Source: Embiotoca jacksoni
Taxonomy: Eukaryota > Chordata > Actinopteri > Embiotocidae
Length of the DNA: 64,000 nucleotides
Assembly: GCA_022577435.1 (NCBI GenBank)
Contig: JAKOON010000012.1
Coordinates: forward strand, 364,001-428,000
Reading direction: 5' to 3'
Shown here: in pieces, positions 51,240 to 63,400 of the stretch
How the letters are laid out: every line of letters begins with the position of its first letter
Numbering within the stretch: the stretch's first letter is position 1
Notes under the pieces: generated by a model
Database searches by the model: none
What the model saw: only the letters and a program-made list of their open reading frames with translations
Told to the model about the DNA's origin: nothing
Program-made: the position numbers and the translations under genes

Positions 51240-51700
51240 CCGGGAGCTTTTTGTGATGTGTTCGGGGCTTTTCAGCCGAGCTCGTAGGCCCGCATGCCAC
51301 CTCACCGCCATGCGTGTCTGCGGTGGGAACATTCACACCGTCGTCGCCGTCTCTCTGTCTCTCTCTGTCTCTCTGTCTCTCTCCGAGGTGTCCCCGTGTT
51401 CTCCCTGCTAGCCTGGCGTGACTCGGTCGCCGCTCCCCTCCGTTCACAGCACCGGCTCGGCCCCCGGTGAGGCCCCGCTGAGCCTCACGCTCCCTCAATG
51501 GACTCACTCAATTAACCAGCCACGAAGCCCCCGACCTCTCCCCAACCCCTGTCGACCCCCCCCCCCCCTCGAATCACGCACCTCCACAATGCCTGCAGCT
51601 CGGAGGCATGCGTGCGGTGGCGGAGGAGCGGGCGGGCGGGCGGGCGGGCGGGCGGGGCGAGTCGTGGGGGCGATCGGGGTGGAGGTGAGGGGACGGGTGG
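51240..51700. promoter_or_regulatory. CpG-rich block with GGGC tandem array
   Basis: A second GC- and CpG-rich stretch contains TCTCTCTGTC repeats near 51350 and a tandem GGGC array at about 51628-51656. It could be a CpG island linked to the block at 49.6-50.4 kb. No exon can be supported. Confidence 0.25.
51628..51656. repeat. (GGGC)n tandem array
   Basis: About seven GGGC units in a row. The + strand has more than four G3 runs separated by single bases, a G-quadruplex-forming pattern. Confidence 0.93.
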
Positions 51701-53320
51701 TGGTGGTGGTTGGTGGAGGGGGGGTCGGTCAGTGCTCTTTTGTTACGCTGGTGTCCAGCTTGCCCCCCCCTTCACCCCTGGTGTCTTTCATAAGGAGTGT
51801 GTAATAACTGCCTTTGTTGGTTTCTCCTCTTGTAATGGGTCCAGAGGGAGGCCTTGTTAGTGCATGGGGTGCTAAGCCAGGGGACCTCGTAGGAACTCTG
51901 GGATTAGAGGCTGCCCCATTTTGCCCTAAATGTGATCCTTCCCTGTCACAATGGTCATTCAGCCAGTGGATGAATATGATTCTTTAGATCTTCCTAATTG
52001 CGAAAGCTTTCTTGTTCTATCTGAGGGTCTTAAATTTGGGTTTGCTTAGTCATCTAAGGCAGAATTAAAGGCCGAGTATGCAGTTTGAGGAAGGATAAAG
52101 GGAAGTGCGAGTTGTAGAGTGGCACATCAATGATATAATGACCTCAAGGAATTAAAGTAATAGAGACCTTTCTAAAGAGGTCGGTGGAAAGCTGCTTATT
52201 AATGTGTAAAGTGACAGAAATTGACTTAATGTTTCTGCGGTTTTGAGATAAGACTTTGGACCTGATTTAATCTTGAATCATTAAGGTTTAATTTAAGCAC
52301 GGCATGTGTCTTGGTTTTAAAAGGAAAAGCAACTTTTGTCAAACATTTTTGTGCCTGATTTGAAACAAATTTCCATAAAGATTTTAAAACGGTGTACTTT
52401 TTTCCTTTGGCGACTCAGGGATCTCCACGACTGTCATCACTAATATTTGCTCATGCCGGACTTGAGGGGAGGCCCAGGTATGGCAGGTCCCACTCTGCTT
52501 TCACACGAGGGATTTGTCAACCACAGGCCAGCTATGAAAGGTGGCGAACATTTTTAAGGGCCCCCGAAATGAACACTGCCTCTACTTTTGTTGATTTGGC
52601 ATTCACACGGCTTGCCATTTTATAGGGAGGGAAACTCAAGTGAAGCCCTCCCGTGTACTCGTGGAGCACTGAAGGCAATTTCCCCTCAGTCAAGTGGCTG
52701 AAACCCTCTCCAGCTGAACAACTTCCTGCATTTAGTCCGCACCCCCCACTGACACCCCCTTGCTCCATCACCACCCTGCTTGGCTGGCATCAGTCACAAC
52801 CTCTCAGCGGGTGTCTGCTCCTTGCAGAGGGGTGACGAGGGCGCTACGACAACACCTTTGTTTGGGGATATAATCTGGAGCTAAAGGGAAAAAAAACAAA
52901 AAAACACAGCCCCGAAAACCTCAACTGAAGCCTCAAAAAAAAATGTGACAACGTTTTTTTTCTTCCTTTCTTTACATAACATCTCACAGTCGGTTCCCCC
53001 ATGCATAACTGCGACGAAGATTTCCATGTACCCTCTTATTTCACTAATGATTATTTAGAGCCGCCGTGTGTTGATTGGGGATATGGCTTTTGGAAAGCCT
53101 GATCAAAAATGGTAACGAGTGTTAAATCAACTCTGATGATTGTGCACTTCCAGATGCACCTTCAAAGTGTTGATATTTGTGTTGAGTGCAATTTACAGCG
53201 AGAATTTTTGCTGTGAAGGATCTCAGCAAAGGACATGGAATAATTACGCAATCAAAAGATTATCACTAAGAGTCGTAAAGTAAAAAAAAAAAAAAAAAAA
53301 AGTAGCCAAAAGTACATAAA

Positions 53321-53361
53321 GTTTGGTACTTTTATGGGACTTTTTCAAACTTGTATTCAGC
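53321..53361. mobile_element. Short fragment related to the 33-kb repeat
   Basis: TTTGGTACTTTTATGGGAC with TTTTTCAAAC and TTCAG parallels 33700-33736. It is preceded by a long A-run (53283-53301). Confidence 0.3.
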
Positions 53362-55351
53362 TTTAGGAGTTTAGTTTTGTTTTTCTACTATTTATTCCAT
53401 TTTAATTACTGTATATATGTATATCATTACATTTACTGCTCCAAACACCACGGTATAATATCACAGTCTACAAACATTGATGACTCTGCTTGTTTGCAAC
53501 AAATACTGTGAATTTCATGACTGTGGGATTTGTGGTCTTTGTTACTTTTTGGGGTCAAACGTATGATTTTTCTGAAAGCTTGAGAGTAAATAAAACCATG
53601 CTGGTTGAATCCACGTGGATCACAACTATCTCGGCACGCTTTAAGATGATTAGATGATCCATATTTGTGTAAACCTTATCACGAGTCGGACGTCCTGTCA
53701 GCCTGTCAGAGCCACTCAGTGCTTTTAGCCTCGGCCCCATCATGGCCTCCGAGCGGGCCGAGGGCTCCCACGGGGGGGACGAGGAGATCCTGAGGGAGCC
53801 TATTAATCCATTATGTTCACCTCCAGAGCAGCGTTAAGGATGACAATCGCACATGAGCTGGAGGCTGAGCCACAGGAGGCTTCAGCTGCTTGACGACGAC
53901 CCTGTGTAGCCTCGAGGGGCTCCTCAGCCCCATTCCCATGCCGTGCCTTGCCCAATGGCCACATGGAGAGAAGTACGGTAGTAAGGTCAAGGGTAGCTGT
54001 AATATTGTCTCTCGGATTTATGTTACATTAAAGGAAAGTGAGAAATCATCTGATATCACAACATCATCAGAAAAAGTTGTAGCCAGAATATTACAGATAC
54101 TGACTGAGGTCATATTCAATTTTAAGGGTGTTTTTTTTGGCATAAAACTTTGGTGTCATCATGATTATATATACCACATGATGGAGCTAAAGCTTGAATT
54201 CCCCTAATGTAGATGTAGATTTAGTCACTGGATATCCTAGTTAATCATGTACACAGCAGATTACTGTGAAAACTGAGAGAAATATACTGTGACAAGTTGC
54301 TACAACATCCAAAAAAAGAAGATATGATCTCTTATGTCCTCAAACTGTAATCATTTCTTTGTTTAAAGATTGTGTTCAACACAATGTAGACTTCAGTTTG
54401 AACTCATTTACATAACATACTCCAAAAACTCTGTCCAAACTTGTAATTTATGTTAAACACAAAGACAATTCCTTGTGATACCTTTAATTAGTTGTAATGA
54501 TGTCGTTTTTAATACTAGCTCACAGAAGGATTTAAACAATAGAAATTAAAACAATTAACATGTGGATTTTTCTTTTTTAAATAATGACAGTTTTGGTACA
54601 TGCTTGACAACCACAAAATGGTTTTACTTTTCTTTTTCTTTTTTTTTTTTAATTGTCTTTAACATATTGGAGGTATGGTGCCAAACAAGCACATCTCCAA
54701 AAGACATATTAGACAATAGAATAATTACCATAATCATGATTATTTTTCTTTGCATTTTAATTAGCCCTATGAAGCTCAATTAAGCTCTTCAGTATGAGCG
54801 CCTATTCAGTAAACAGCTGTCCACCTGTCTTCTGGTTCCTGGGAAAAGACTGCGGCGCCTGTTCACGCCGAGGTACCATCACCAAACCGGGGTGGGGAGG
54901 GGCTCAGACGAGGCCCCTGCAGCCTGTAAGGGGGCCCTCTTTATGAGAGGCGATTAATACCACACAGCGACGGGCAAACAGGGAGGACATCAAGGTATGC
55001 AAATCGCTTGCTTTATCCAAAGGTAAAACAAAGATATCAGTAATAAACAGAGTGAAATACATCGTTTTCAAAGACAAACGGAAAACATGATGTGTTACAG
55101 ATCAATTTTTTTTTCTTTAACTAAACTGATTTTGATTGGAAAAATGATTTATTTTGAACAAGATTACTGCAACTGTCCTCCCGTAAAAAAACAACAACCC
55201 CATAAGATGTTTGTGCAAGCAGCTTATTACAACTCAATGTTAGGTTTTACTGTGAAGTGACATCTACTGATGATGTAAGACTGCACCATTGGATTCAGCC
55301 GCTCTAACCCATAATCAGAACTCTGAGCAATATGTTTATATTCAATGACAG

Positions 55352-55640
55352 TGGCCTCTAGAGGGTGTCGTAATCAGTATTATTCTGGTGACACAGTTAT
55401 AGAGGAGGTCAGGGTGAATGGATTGGTTGACAAAACAACTGACTTTATGGTTGTTTTTTTGAACCGTAATCGCTCTATAACCTGAACCGTGACAAAAAAC
55501 AGTCCTCAAACCTTAATGAAGTTATTATTTGAACCCACCAACTATCATATTTCAATAAACCCGATCAAGCTGTCTGGTACTTAAACCTAACTAAACATTT
55601 TAAAGAGATTATCTGTGGCATATTCCTGCTGCCGGGAAAA
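55352..55640. mobile_element. Probable teleost dispersed repeat
   Basis: It contains GTTATAGAGGAGGTCAGGG, matching GTTATAGGAGGTCAGGGCGG near 32059 except for a 2-base gap and substitutions. The AACCTTAATGAAGTTATTATTTG phrase further along is of a type I recall from fish repeats. The family is unknown. Confidence 0.35.
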
Positions 55641-56741
55641 AAGACCTACAATATATGATGATTTAGGTTGAAGAACTTTCGTGATGAAACAGATAACAAT
55701 CTCCGAGATCATTTTTGGTGCTGAAGAAAAAGTCTGATCATCATCAAGATTTGAAATTAAAAGCATTATGGATTTATGGATGATTATCTTCAATGGAGAT
55801 TAAGTTTCAGTGGTTCCACAGCATTTGGTGAAATGAGTGAATAAGTTATTTTGGTACGCCTCTGAGCATCTCCATGTTTCTTAAAGTTGCCGCATCATGA
55901 TCCATAACGCTCAGAATGAATCCTGCTACGTCTTAATATCTGCCAACATCGAACAAAGAGAGCCCAAGTGGATTGATTTCGATACTACGTCCCCCCCCCC
56001 TCTTCGTCAGTGGCATTAATCACTTCTCGTACATGTGCCCTGAAGAGACCACATCTGACAAGGACACCCTGCTTTCTTCATCTGTTTAATCCACAAATGT
56101 GAAACTGTGTAAATTGCCCGGTTGAGAGACAAACCCAGGCTGGATTGGAGACATTAACCCCTTCAGTTATTAGAGCTGCACAGTCATTAAGCCTTGAGGA
56201 AAATAGCACTAATGACGACCTTCTTCATAACAAGCAGAGACTTGATTGCACAGTCTCTCGCCTCGATCCCACATTTTATAAAATTACTGAATCTTATAAA
56301 AGCCTAAATAGTACCAGACCTCATTATATATCATTTTGATAGCGAGTTGTGCTTTACATTGATCACTACCTGGATGTCACTGGTATTCATTCCCCTTTTA
56401 TTCACTTCTTATTGTATTATAACACATAACTTTAATGTTAAATAGACAAGACACAGCACACTTTTAAACAATTTATTTTGCCAAAAAATAATCCACTATT
56501 GTGTTTTAAAATAATTTCATTTTACATAAAATTGTTTCAAACAATGAACCTATTTCCAAATCCCTTTCAGCCAATGTTAAAATCTGTCAAGTTTTGCTTA
56601 AAGATCCAAAATAGAAATAACATAAAGGTACATAACTAAACCAACAGCGGTATTTCTATTCTAACTAGTCATATACAGTTTCATATGAAAAATAAATTTG
56701 CAGAAAATCCCAAAACTAAAGTATTAGGAAATAATGCATAC

Positions 56742-56746
<5 letters not shown>

Positions 56747-56773
<27 letters not shown>
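56747..56773. repeat. Poly-A run
   Basis: About 27 A residues, just beyond the probable rhbg 3' end. Confidence 0.9.
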
Positions 56774-56775
<2 letters not shown>

Positions 56776-56900
56776 ATTATGCCTGCATTGTTTTGAATGA
56801 AATTGTTTATTTGAAATAAAGAAAATATATATATATATTTTTTAACTTGCTATAAAAAAGAAACCTGTTCTTTAAATTCTCGGTTTCCCACTGAGGACGT

Positions 56901-57347
56901 TTTATTTTTTTACTGAATGCAGATTACTCGCTTTTAGAAGCTTGTCTTTGGTTTGAACCGCCTGTTAAAATTTAATTCTGTAGCCATGTATTGGCCCGTG
57001 TTTAGGGGACAATTAGACAGCATCTTTCAACAAATAGACACATCATTTCCCAATGCAGCCTTTTCACAGGCCCGAAGCACAAAGTAGAGTAGCACCAGAT
57101 CGACCTCTAGTGGTGGAAGATGTCAATAACCTCTAGATGCTGATCTTTTGATTTTTGTTTGGAGAATAAAAAAAAGATAAATGTCTGAGTTTGTACACGT
57201 AAAAACACACAATTTGTCAAACTGACATGAGCACAATGTGGACAAAAATTTCGATATTTAGAAACTACAGGGTTTCAAGTGCTAGGATGTTAAAACCTCG
57301 GGGTGTGTGTTGTGTGTGCGTGGTTCTGTGTTTCCGTGCGTGCACGT
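56901..57347 (-). other. rhbg: Probable rhbg 3' untranslated region with poly(A) signal
   Basis: The minus strand downstream of the TAG has no further coding exon. The + strand TTTATT at 56901-56906 reads AATAAA on the minus strand, giving a 3' UTR of about 0.45 kb. Another AATAAA on the minus strand lies near 56808. The choice of site is a guess without transcripts. Confidence 0.35.
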
Positions 57348-57425
57348 CTAACTGTTGAGCTTGTCAGCCTCCTCCGTCCTCACTTGGGTCAACTGGTCCT
57401 CATGACTCGGCTCCTCCCCGGGCAC
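57348..57425 (-). CDS. rhbg: rhbg exon 10 (C-terminus and stop)
   Basis: This terminal coding exon follows the acceptor attctgtgtctcag. It encodes 25 residues, VPGEEPSHEDQ through RTEEADKLNS, and the TAG stop. The acidic cytosolic tail resembles the human RHBG end (VPGEHED...VEEAD), which is a main reason for the RHBG call. Basolateral sorting signals reported for mammalian RHBG tails are not obvious here. Confidence 0.88.
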   Translation of the reverse strand: MPGEEPSHEDQLTQVRTEEADKLNS

Positions 57426-60400
57426 CTGAGACACAGAATAGAGAGGGAGATAATTGAGTTTCTTGACTTTTATGACCTCATCTGCTCTCAAACATCCTTT
57501 TATCTTCCAGACTAAATGCAGTCTGATTGTCACTTTTCAAGGTGCACGTTAGTATTTGCTTCCTGGTTTGTGCGTCATTCATTTTCTCGTGGTGCTATGT
57601 CGATAAATATCAGCGTAACCAGGTCTCTGCAGTGCTGCAGGCACTGTGCATTTGTCTTGTGTTCCCCTTGCTGAAAATTATGAAGAAGGTACAATGAAAA
57701 CAGGTGAAATTGAACGATGGAAATTGCCGTAGTGAAATCTTTGATCTCACTTATTCAAGCAGAGAACAGAGAATCAGTTGAATATATTTTTTAAAGATAA
57801 ATACTCAGAGGGGGGAAAAAAATACACTTAAAAGGTTATGGAAATATTTGCTCAGTGTACATCGACCAATGTGCATTGATTTGCACAGAGTGTAAATACT
57901 ATGTATAGTATGTGCACTCAAACAGTCATTTAAACCTAAAATCAAAAGAATGATGAGCAGCAAACGTGTTGCACACTACACTGGTGGGAAATCTAAATGA
58001 CATCATCCCAAATTAAAAAGGTGTGACATCATCCAGGAGGAATCCACCTGGTTCATCACACTGTGGTGGTAAATTTGCTCCACCTGGTGGTCGGACAGCG
58101 CTACGGCATCATCTGACAGATCAGCACGAGCACCGGCACCCACTTCAGACTGTCGGTGCAACATCACCATCTTGTGGCTGTAAGATGAAGTACTGCACTC
58201 TTTTACACCAGGATAGTCACATTTCTGGAGATAAATACTTCATGTTTGTGGTGGAAAAGTTACGTTTAGAAAGGTTGGAATTTAAGTGCTAATTATAAGA
58301 CAAAATAATTTCCTTAAAACGAGTACAAATGTATTTTAGAAATTGATTGACTGTCTCCAGAGAGCTTCTAAGGCAATTATTGGGAAACTATTAGAAAAGT
58401 TCCTGTAAAGCAAAATGCTACCAACAAGTTAGATTATAGGTACAGGTAACGCAGGACTTTTTTCTTGAAATCGAGTTAAACCCAAATACATATTTATTCA
58501 GTATATGCATTTTTGTAAATGTTAATATCCTTCTACAGTATGTTGCATCATTTGTTCACCTATATAGACACATTAAATAAAAGGCGAACTGTTTTGTTTC
58601 ATCAAACTCACTTCCCAGTAGACGCTGTCCTCAAAGCAGATGGTGTCAGAAGGAGCGCCGAAGATGGGCAGCTTTAAAATGAAACCTTAAACACAAGACA
58701 AGAGATTATTTGTAACAAGCACACTGAAGACAAAGAAAAAAAAAAAAAAATCACTGTGGCACATTTAATTTAGCCTGATACAGTTGCGCAATGTTAGTTG
58801 TCTTAGTAATCTTAGTATCTCAGATTTTGATTTGGGTTTCTAGAGTTTTCTGTTTGTGTTTTGTGACAGTAAACATTTTAAAATGGTTTCTGTTCTGTGT
58901 AAAATATGATCAAAACCTAAATAAAGCTCAAAGCTACAACACTAATTTGAATGTACAGGTTGTCATTTTGCCCTGAGTAGCTGCTAACATGCATGACAAC
59001 GTCGTCAGCTCAGATCACTCTCTCCGTGGACTTAAAGCTGCTTCAGAGGCTTTTACCGCCTCACAACAACTGTGGAAATACTGATTTGCGTTCCGTCTCA
59101 CTCTCACCAGCATCTCAGATGTCATTACAATCGAGTAAATACAGGATGACACGAAGCATGTCGGTGTTTTTGATTTACCGTTCTGGGATCCTGGCAGACT
59201 GTAAATGAGCGTTTGCACATGAATTCAATGTGAAGCTCATTGAGTTTACTTGTCATGTAATGCACTATATGAATATAATCACCTTGCCTTTCATTTCTAA
59301 ACCACATAGTCAGTTACTGACAACATAAATTGGTTATTATAGAGATTGTTTTTTTTTTTTTTACCAATACAGGCCAATGTGTACATACTGTACAGTGATG
59401 GGTTAACTAAGGAGAGAATCTGATACTGCACAATTAAGAAAGTTTTGAAAGAAAGAAATTGTCTGACTTGCTGAGTCAGTCATTGTTGATCTTCATTAAC
59501 CTAAGCAGCATCTCATTACATAATAAAAGGAAGTAAAAGTCTAACTTTCATCCATTTTAATGAGCCTTCCCAGAAATCCCTGATTTGGTGATTTGCAGGT
59601 CAAAATACATTCAGACATCCAAGTTAGAAATTACCTCAGTTTTTGAAAAGGAAAAGTTTTAAGGGACTATTTTTCGGTTGAACTGCTTTACATTAGAATC
59701 CATGTTTTGAAACACTGTATACATGAGTGATATATTCACCAAATACATGCAATCTTTTTGCACTTTTTTGATGTGCAAGTCCCCAAATAACTGAGGAGGA
59801 TGTGACACGTACCAACAATAAGCCCTCCCAGCAGGGCGATGCCGAGGGTGACGGCGAGGGAGATGGCCTGAATACCGCCTTGTTGAACTGCTTCTCTTTC
59901 TCCCTCTGCCACCAGAGGGAACACATCTTTCATACTGAAATAAACACAGAGGGGAAAACCTCAAGTTAGCTCACAATCAATCCAACTCTATCATTTATAT
60001 TGTTTGGAAACAAATGGACATAGTTGGTGAGGTTACAAATATCACAACAAAGCAGAAAGATGTACAGTGCAGTAGGACATATGTCTTTTGTAGGTATTTG
60101 AAGGCTGTATTTGCACCCAATGAGAAAAGTGTGAGAAGCCTGATGGAAGCCAAAACACACTCCAGCAGTCACAGATGTTATCTTATCCACATATGTAAGA
60201 AAAATGTGGAAATTCCTGACAAACAACTGCTGGCGTGTCATGATCTCTCTCATTAAAAACATTCAAGATGGGGCTTGTGGAAGTTACTTTACTTTCTCAC
60301 TGTAAACTATACACTGCAAAGACATGTGAATCCAGCCTGTATTCAAAGGGGAGAGAACGAGAAGACAGATTCGACTTGTCTAAAATAATGTTGCATCACA

Positions 60401-63400
60401 CGAATTGTTTACCCGTTTCCATAAATCTCTGTGGTTGCCAACGCAGCAGTGATCGCGCCCACGATGGCGCCCAGGACCCCGGGCATGCCGTGCAGATTGT
60501 GGACACCGCACGTGTCTTGGATCTTCAGCTTTTCCTCCAGGATGGGCTGACGGGGGTTAAAATAAGACAAGAGGTGTCAGATAATGTGGAGAATTGTAGG
60601 AACAGCCTAAAATACACTTTTATCCACAGCCTTTTTACAATTTCTGCAACACTGGAAATGTAATCCTGCAAAACACTCCAGTGAGCTGCTTTCTCTCAGA
60701 TATTTTAATGTAATATGTGAGCAGCGGGTAGCAGGTTATGTTAAAATCGGATTACAATGATTACAGTAATGACTACATCTGTCGTATAAAATATCCCAGA
60801 GCCATTAATACGAAGTGGCTATCCAGACGCACTTAAGTAATTTATTTACTTTTTTTTTTGTTTTTTTTTGGTCTGTAACAGTTACAGTTGTTATCAGCTA
60901 AAAAAAAATAAAAAATAAAATGCTAACAGCAACTGATGTTATTTTGAAAGATCGGCTGAAAGTCCTGCTTTTATCCTTTTCCCCCGCAGTTTGTGTACAA
61001 AATCTTTACAGTCTTAACCATCAAACATGACATGGTGACTCATCCTTACTGAGAGATACTTGAACCCCAGAACAGAGATGATGCCGGCCAAGAAACCAAC
61101 GATCATGGAGCCGAAAGGCGTCAGCATCATTTCACCAGCTGTTCCTGCTGCGACTCCACCGGCCAGGGCAGCATTTTGAATGTGGACCTACAATGGAGAC
61201 AATAAGCATATTTGTTTTTTTTTTTAAGAGTCAGGGGAGGTTTTAATCAGCAAACAAAGGGTTACTGTAGGGCTGTAACTACTACTGGGGACATTTTTGT
61301 TTTTACTGTCAGATTCTAGTAAACCTGAGGAGAGACTATTTAAATTGAACTAATTGTGGGCGCACTTCATTTCACCACCAGGATTTAACTCTTAGTTGCG
61401 CAAAGAATGCTTTAAAACACAACAAGCCTACATATACAGAAAAGGTATCTACAGAAAGCATTATATTTTCTCTAAAATCCTGACCATAAAATAATTACTT
61501 TGCAGTTCAAAAACCACAAAACATTCAACTGGAGACCAACTGGATGACCTGGATGAACTGGTGGCTTGAAGCAAGTCGTGAATATAGTGAATGTACATCA
61601 ATAATTATTTGCAGATTTAAAGATCAGCCTTTTCAAAAATCAGCCCTTTTGTAGAGAAATTTTCTGTGCAATACATGTGGACTAGTCAAAGACCAACGTC
61701 ATATTAAATTTGGCATACTGTACGTAGATGAAATTTTGGTCAAGTGTATTCACAAGCACATAAACCAGTCAGGTCACCATGCACACATATTTGTGCTTCA
61801 TTTCTGAATATGTATTAGGACATTCCGGGCAAAGAAAAAAATATTTTTGCAAGCACATAATTTATACACTGCAGAAACAAACACAAATAATAACTTGACA
61901 AAAAAAAAAAAATCTATTCTGTGCTCAAAAAAAAATTATATTTCTGCATTTACTATTGTCATCGTGAGTGTCCAATATAAATGTCTCACTCAGTTTTACT
62001 TTGCCTTCCTATTTGTTATTGTTTAGTTTGTCAATGAAAACAGAAGAAGATTTTTTGTAAGCATTTATTTGAGCTTCAGATATTACTTATTTCTTTTGCA
62101 ACAAATGTATTTTTTTGTCTTCTTTAAATGAAAACTGTGCAACTTTTAAATGTTTCTGCCTTTGGTGACTTAGACTTTGGTGTAAAACCAGTCAGGAGAC
62201 AGATCTGCATCTGCCAATAGAAAACAATTGGAAACACGTGAATAACATGACCAGATGAGACTTTCTGATTTGGGCAGCAGGAGATTTCCACACAATGAGT
62301 CTGTTTGTCACATGTTGCTTTGACACGGTGTGGCAGCGAACAGGAGGAACACGCTGTTTCCTTCAGGTGAGTAGCTTGTCTTTACTATCAGCATGTGGCA
62401 GGTTGGCTTTCTTTTGTAAAGTTACAGCACTCAATATAATCCACCCTCTCAGTGAGATTACTATCAGTGGAGGAATGGCTCGATTTCAAGATGATTTACT
62501 GTTGACAGACGAGCTCGGCAGCAGTTATTCATGTGACCGGGCCGCAGTTTAAATATTTTCAGGGGTGTGTACTTTCATGTGATACACTCATCAGTTCTGT
62601 TGAGTAACTCTCATGTGTTTTAAACCCAGATAAGACGAGATCAACCATACTGACAGGAAATCAGCCTTTCTAGTTGTCTCATTCCTGTCTATACTCCACC
62701 TTCTCTGTATTTATTTAACTTTAGCCTTTTTGACTCAGTTTGATTCATAAATTGGATTATTTGTTTGTACTTGATTTGATTTTGGAAGCCATAATTAAAT
62801 TCAGGAAAGATAATCCTGTCTCCTCACCATATCCAGCTTGCCATCGTGAGCTGTGAGGGACGACATGCCGTACGTGGACAGAGTGCAGGCTGCCAGGGAG
62901 TAGTAGGTGTTCATGGCTGTGCGGTGCTGGTCGTCTCCGTGAGCCGTGACGGCGGAGTTGAAGCTGGGCCAAAACATCCACAGGTAGAGGGTACCTGTAT
63001 GGAAGCACGACAGTAAATACAAAATATTTTGGGTTTATCGCTACAGATTCATTTCAAGTGAAACCTGCACTGGAATTAGCCCCAAAAGCATTTAAGTGCA
63101 ACTGTAATCTCACAATATGTTCAGGTTTAGCAGCAAGTTAGAGAGATCTTATTGCAGGGAGGAAACAAAACTGTGAGAATACGCAAGATCTAACAATGAA
63201 GAGTACAACTGTAAACTTTATGAAGTGCATTTACCGGACAGAGCGTAGATGCTTAGTTACTCTTTTAATTATTAAAAACATTATCTAGCCTTTAAAATTG
63301 AAATTTGATTTAAGTATTTTTATTTCACAAAGAGAGCTGCAGCTTTGCAGGATGTTTACCGATCATAGCGAACAGGTCAGAGTGGTAGACCGAGCAGTTC

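Larger units (their letters stand above)
51701..56900. other. Intergenic sequence toward the rhbg 3' end, no gene seen
   Basis: Mostly AT-rich unique sequence, with A-runs near 53283 and 56747, repeat fragments near 53320 and 55352, and a C-run near 55991. No coding exon was found on either strand. Confidence 0.4.
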
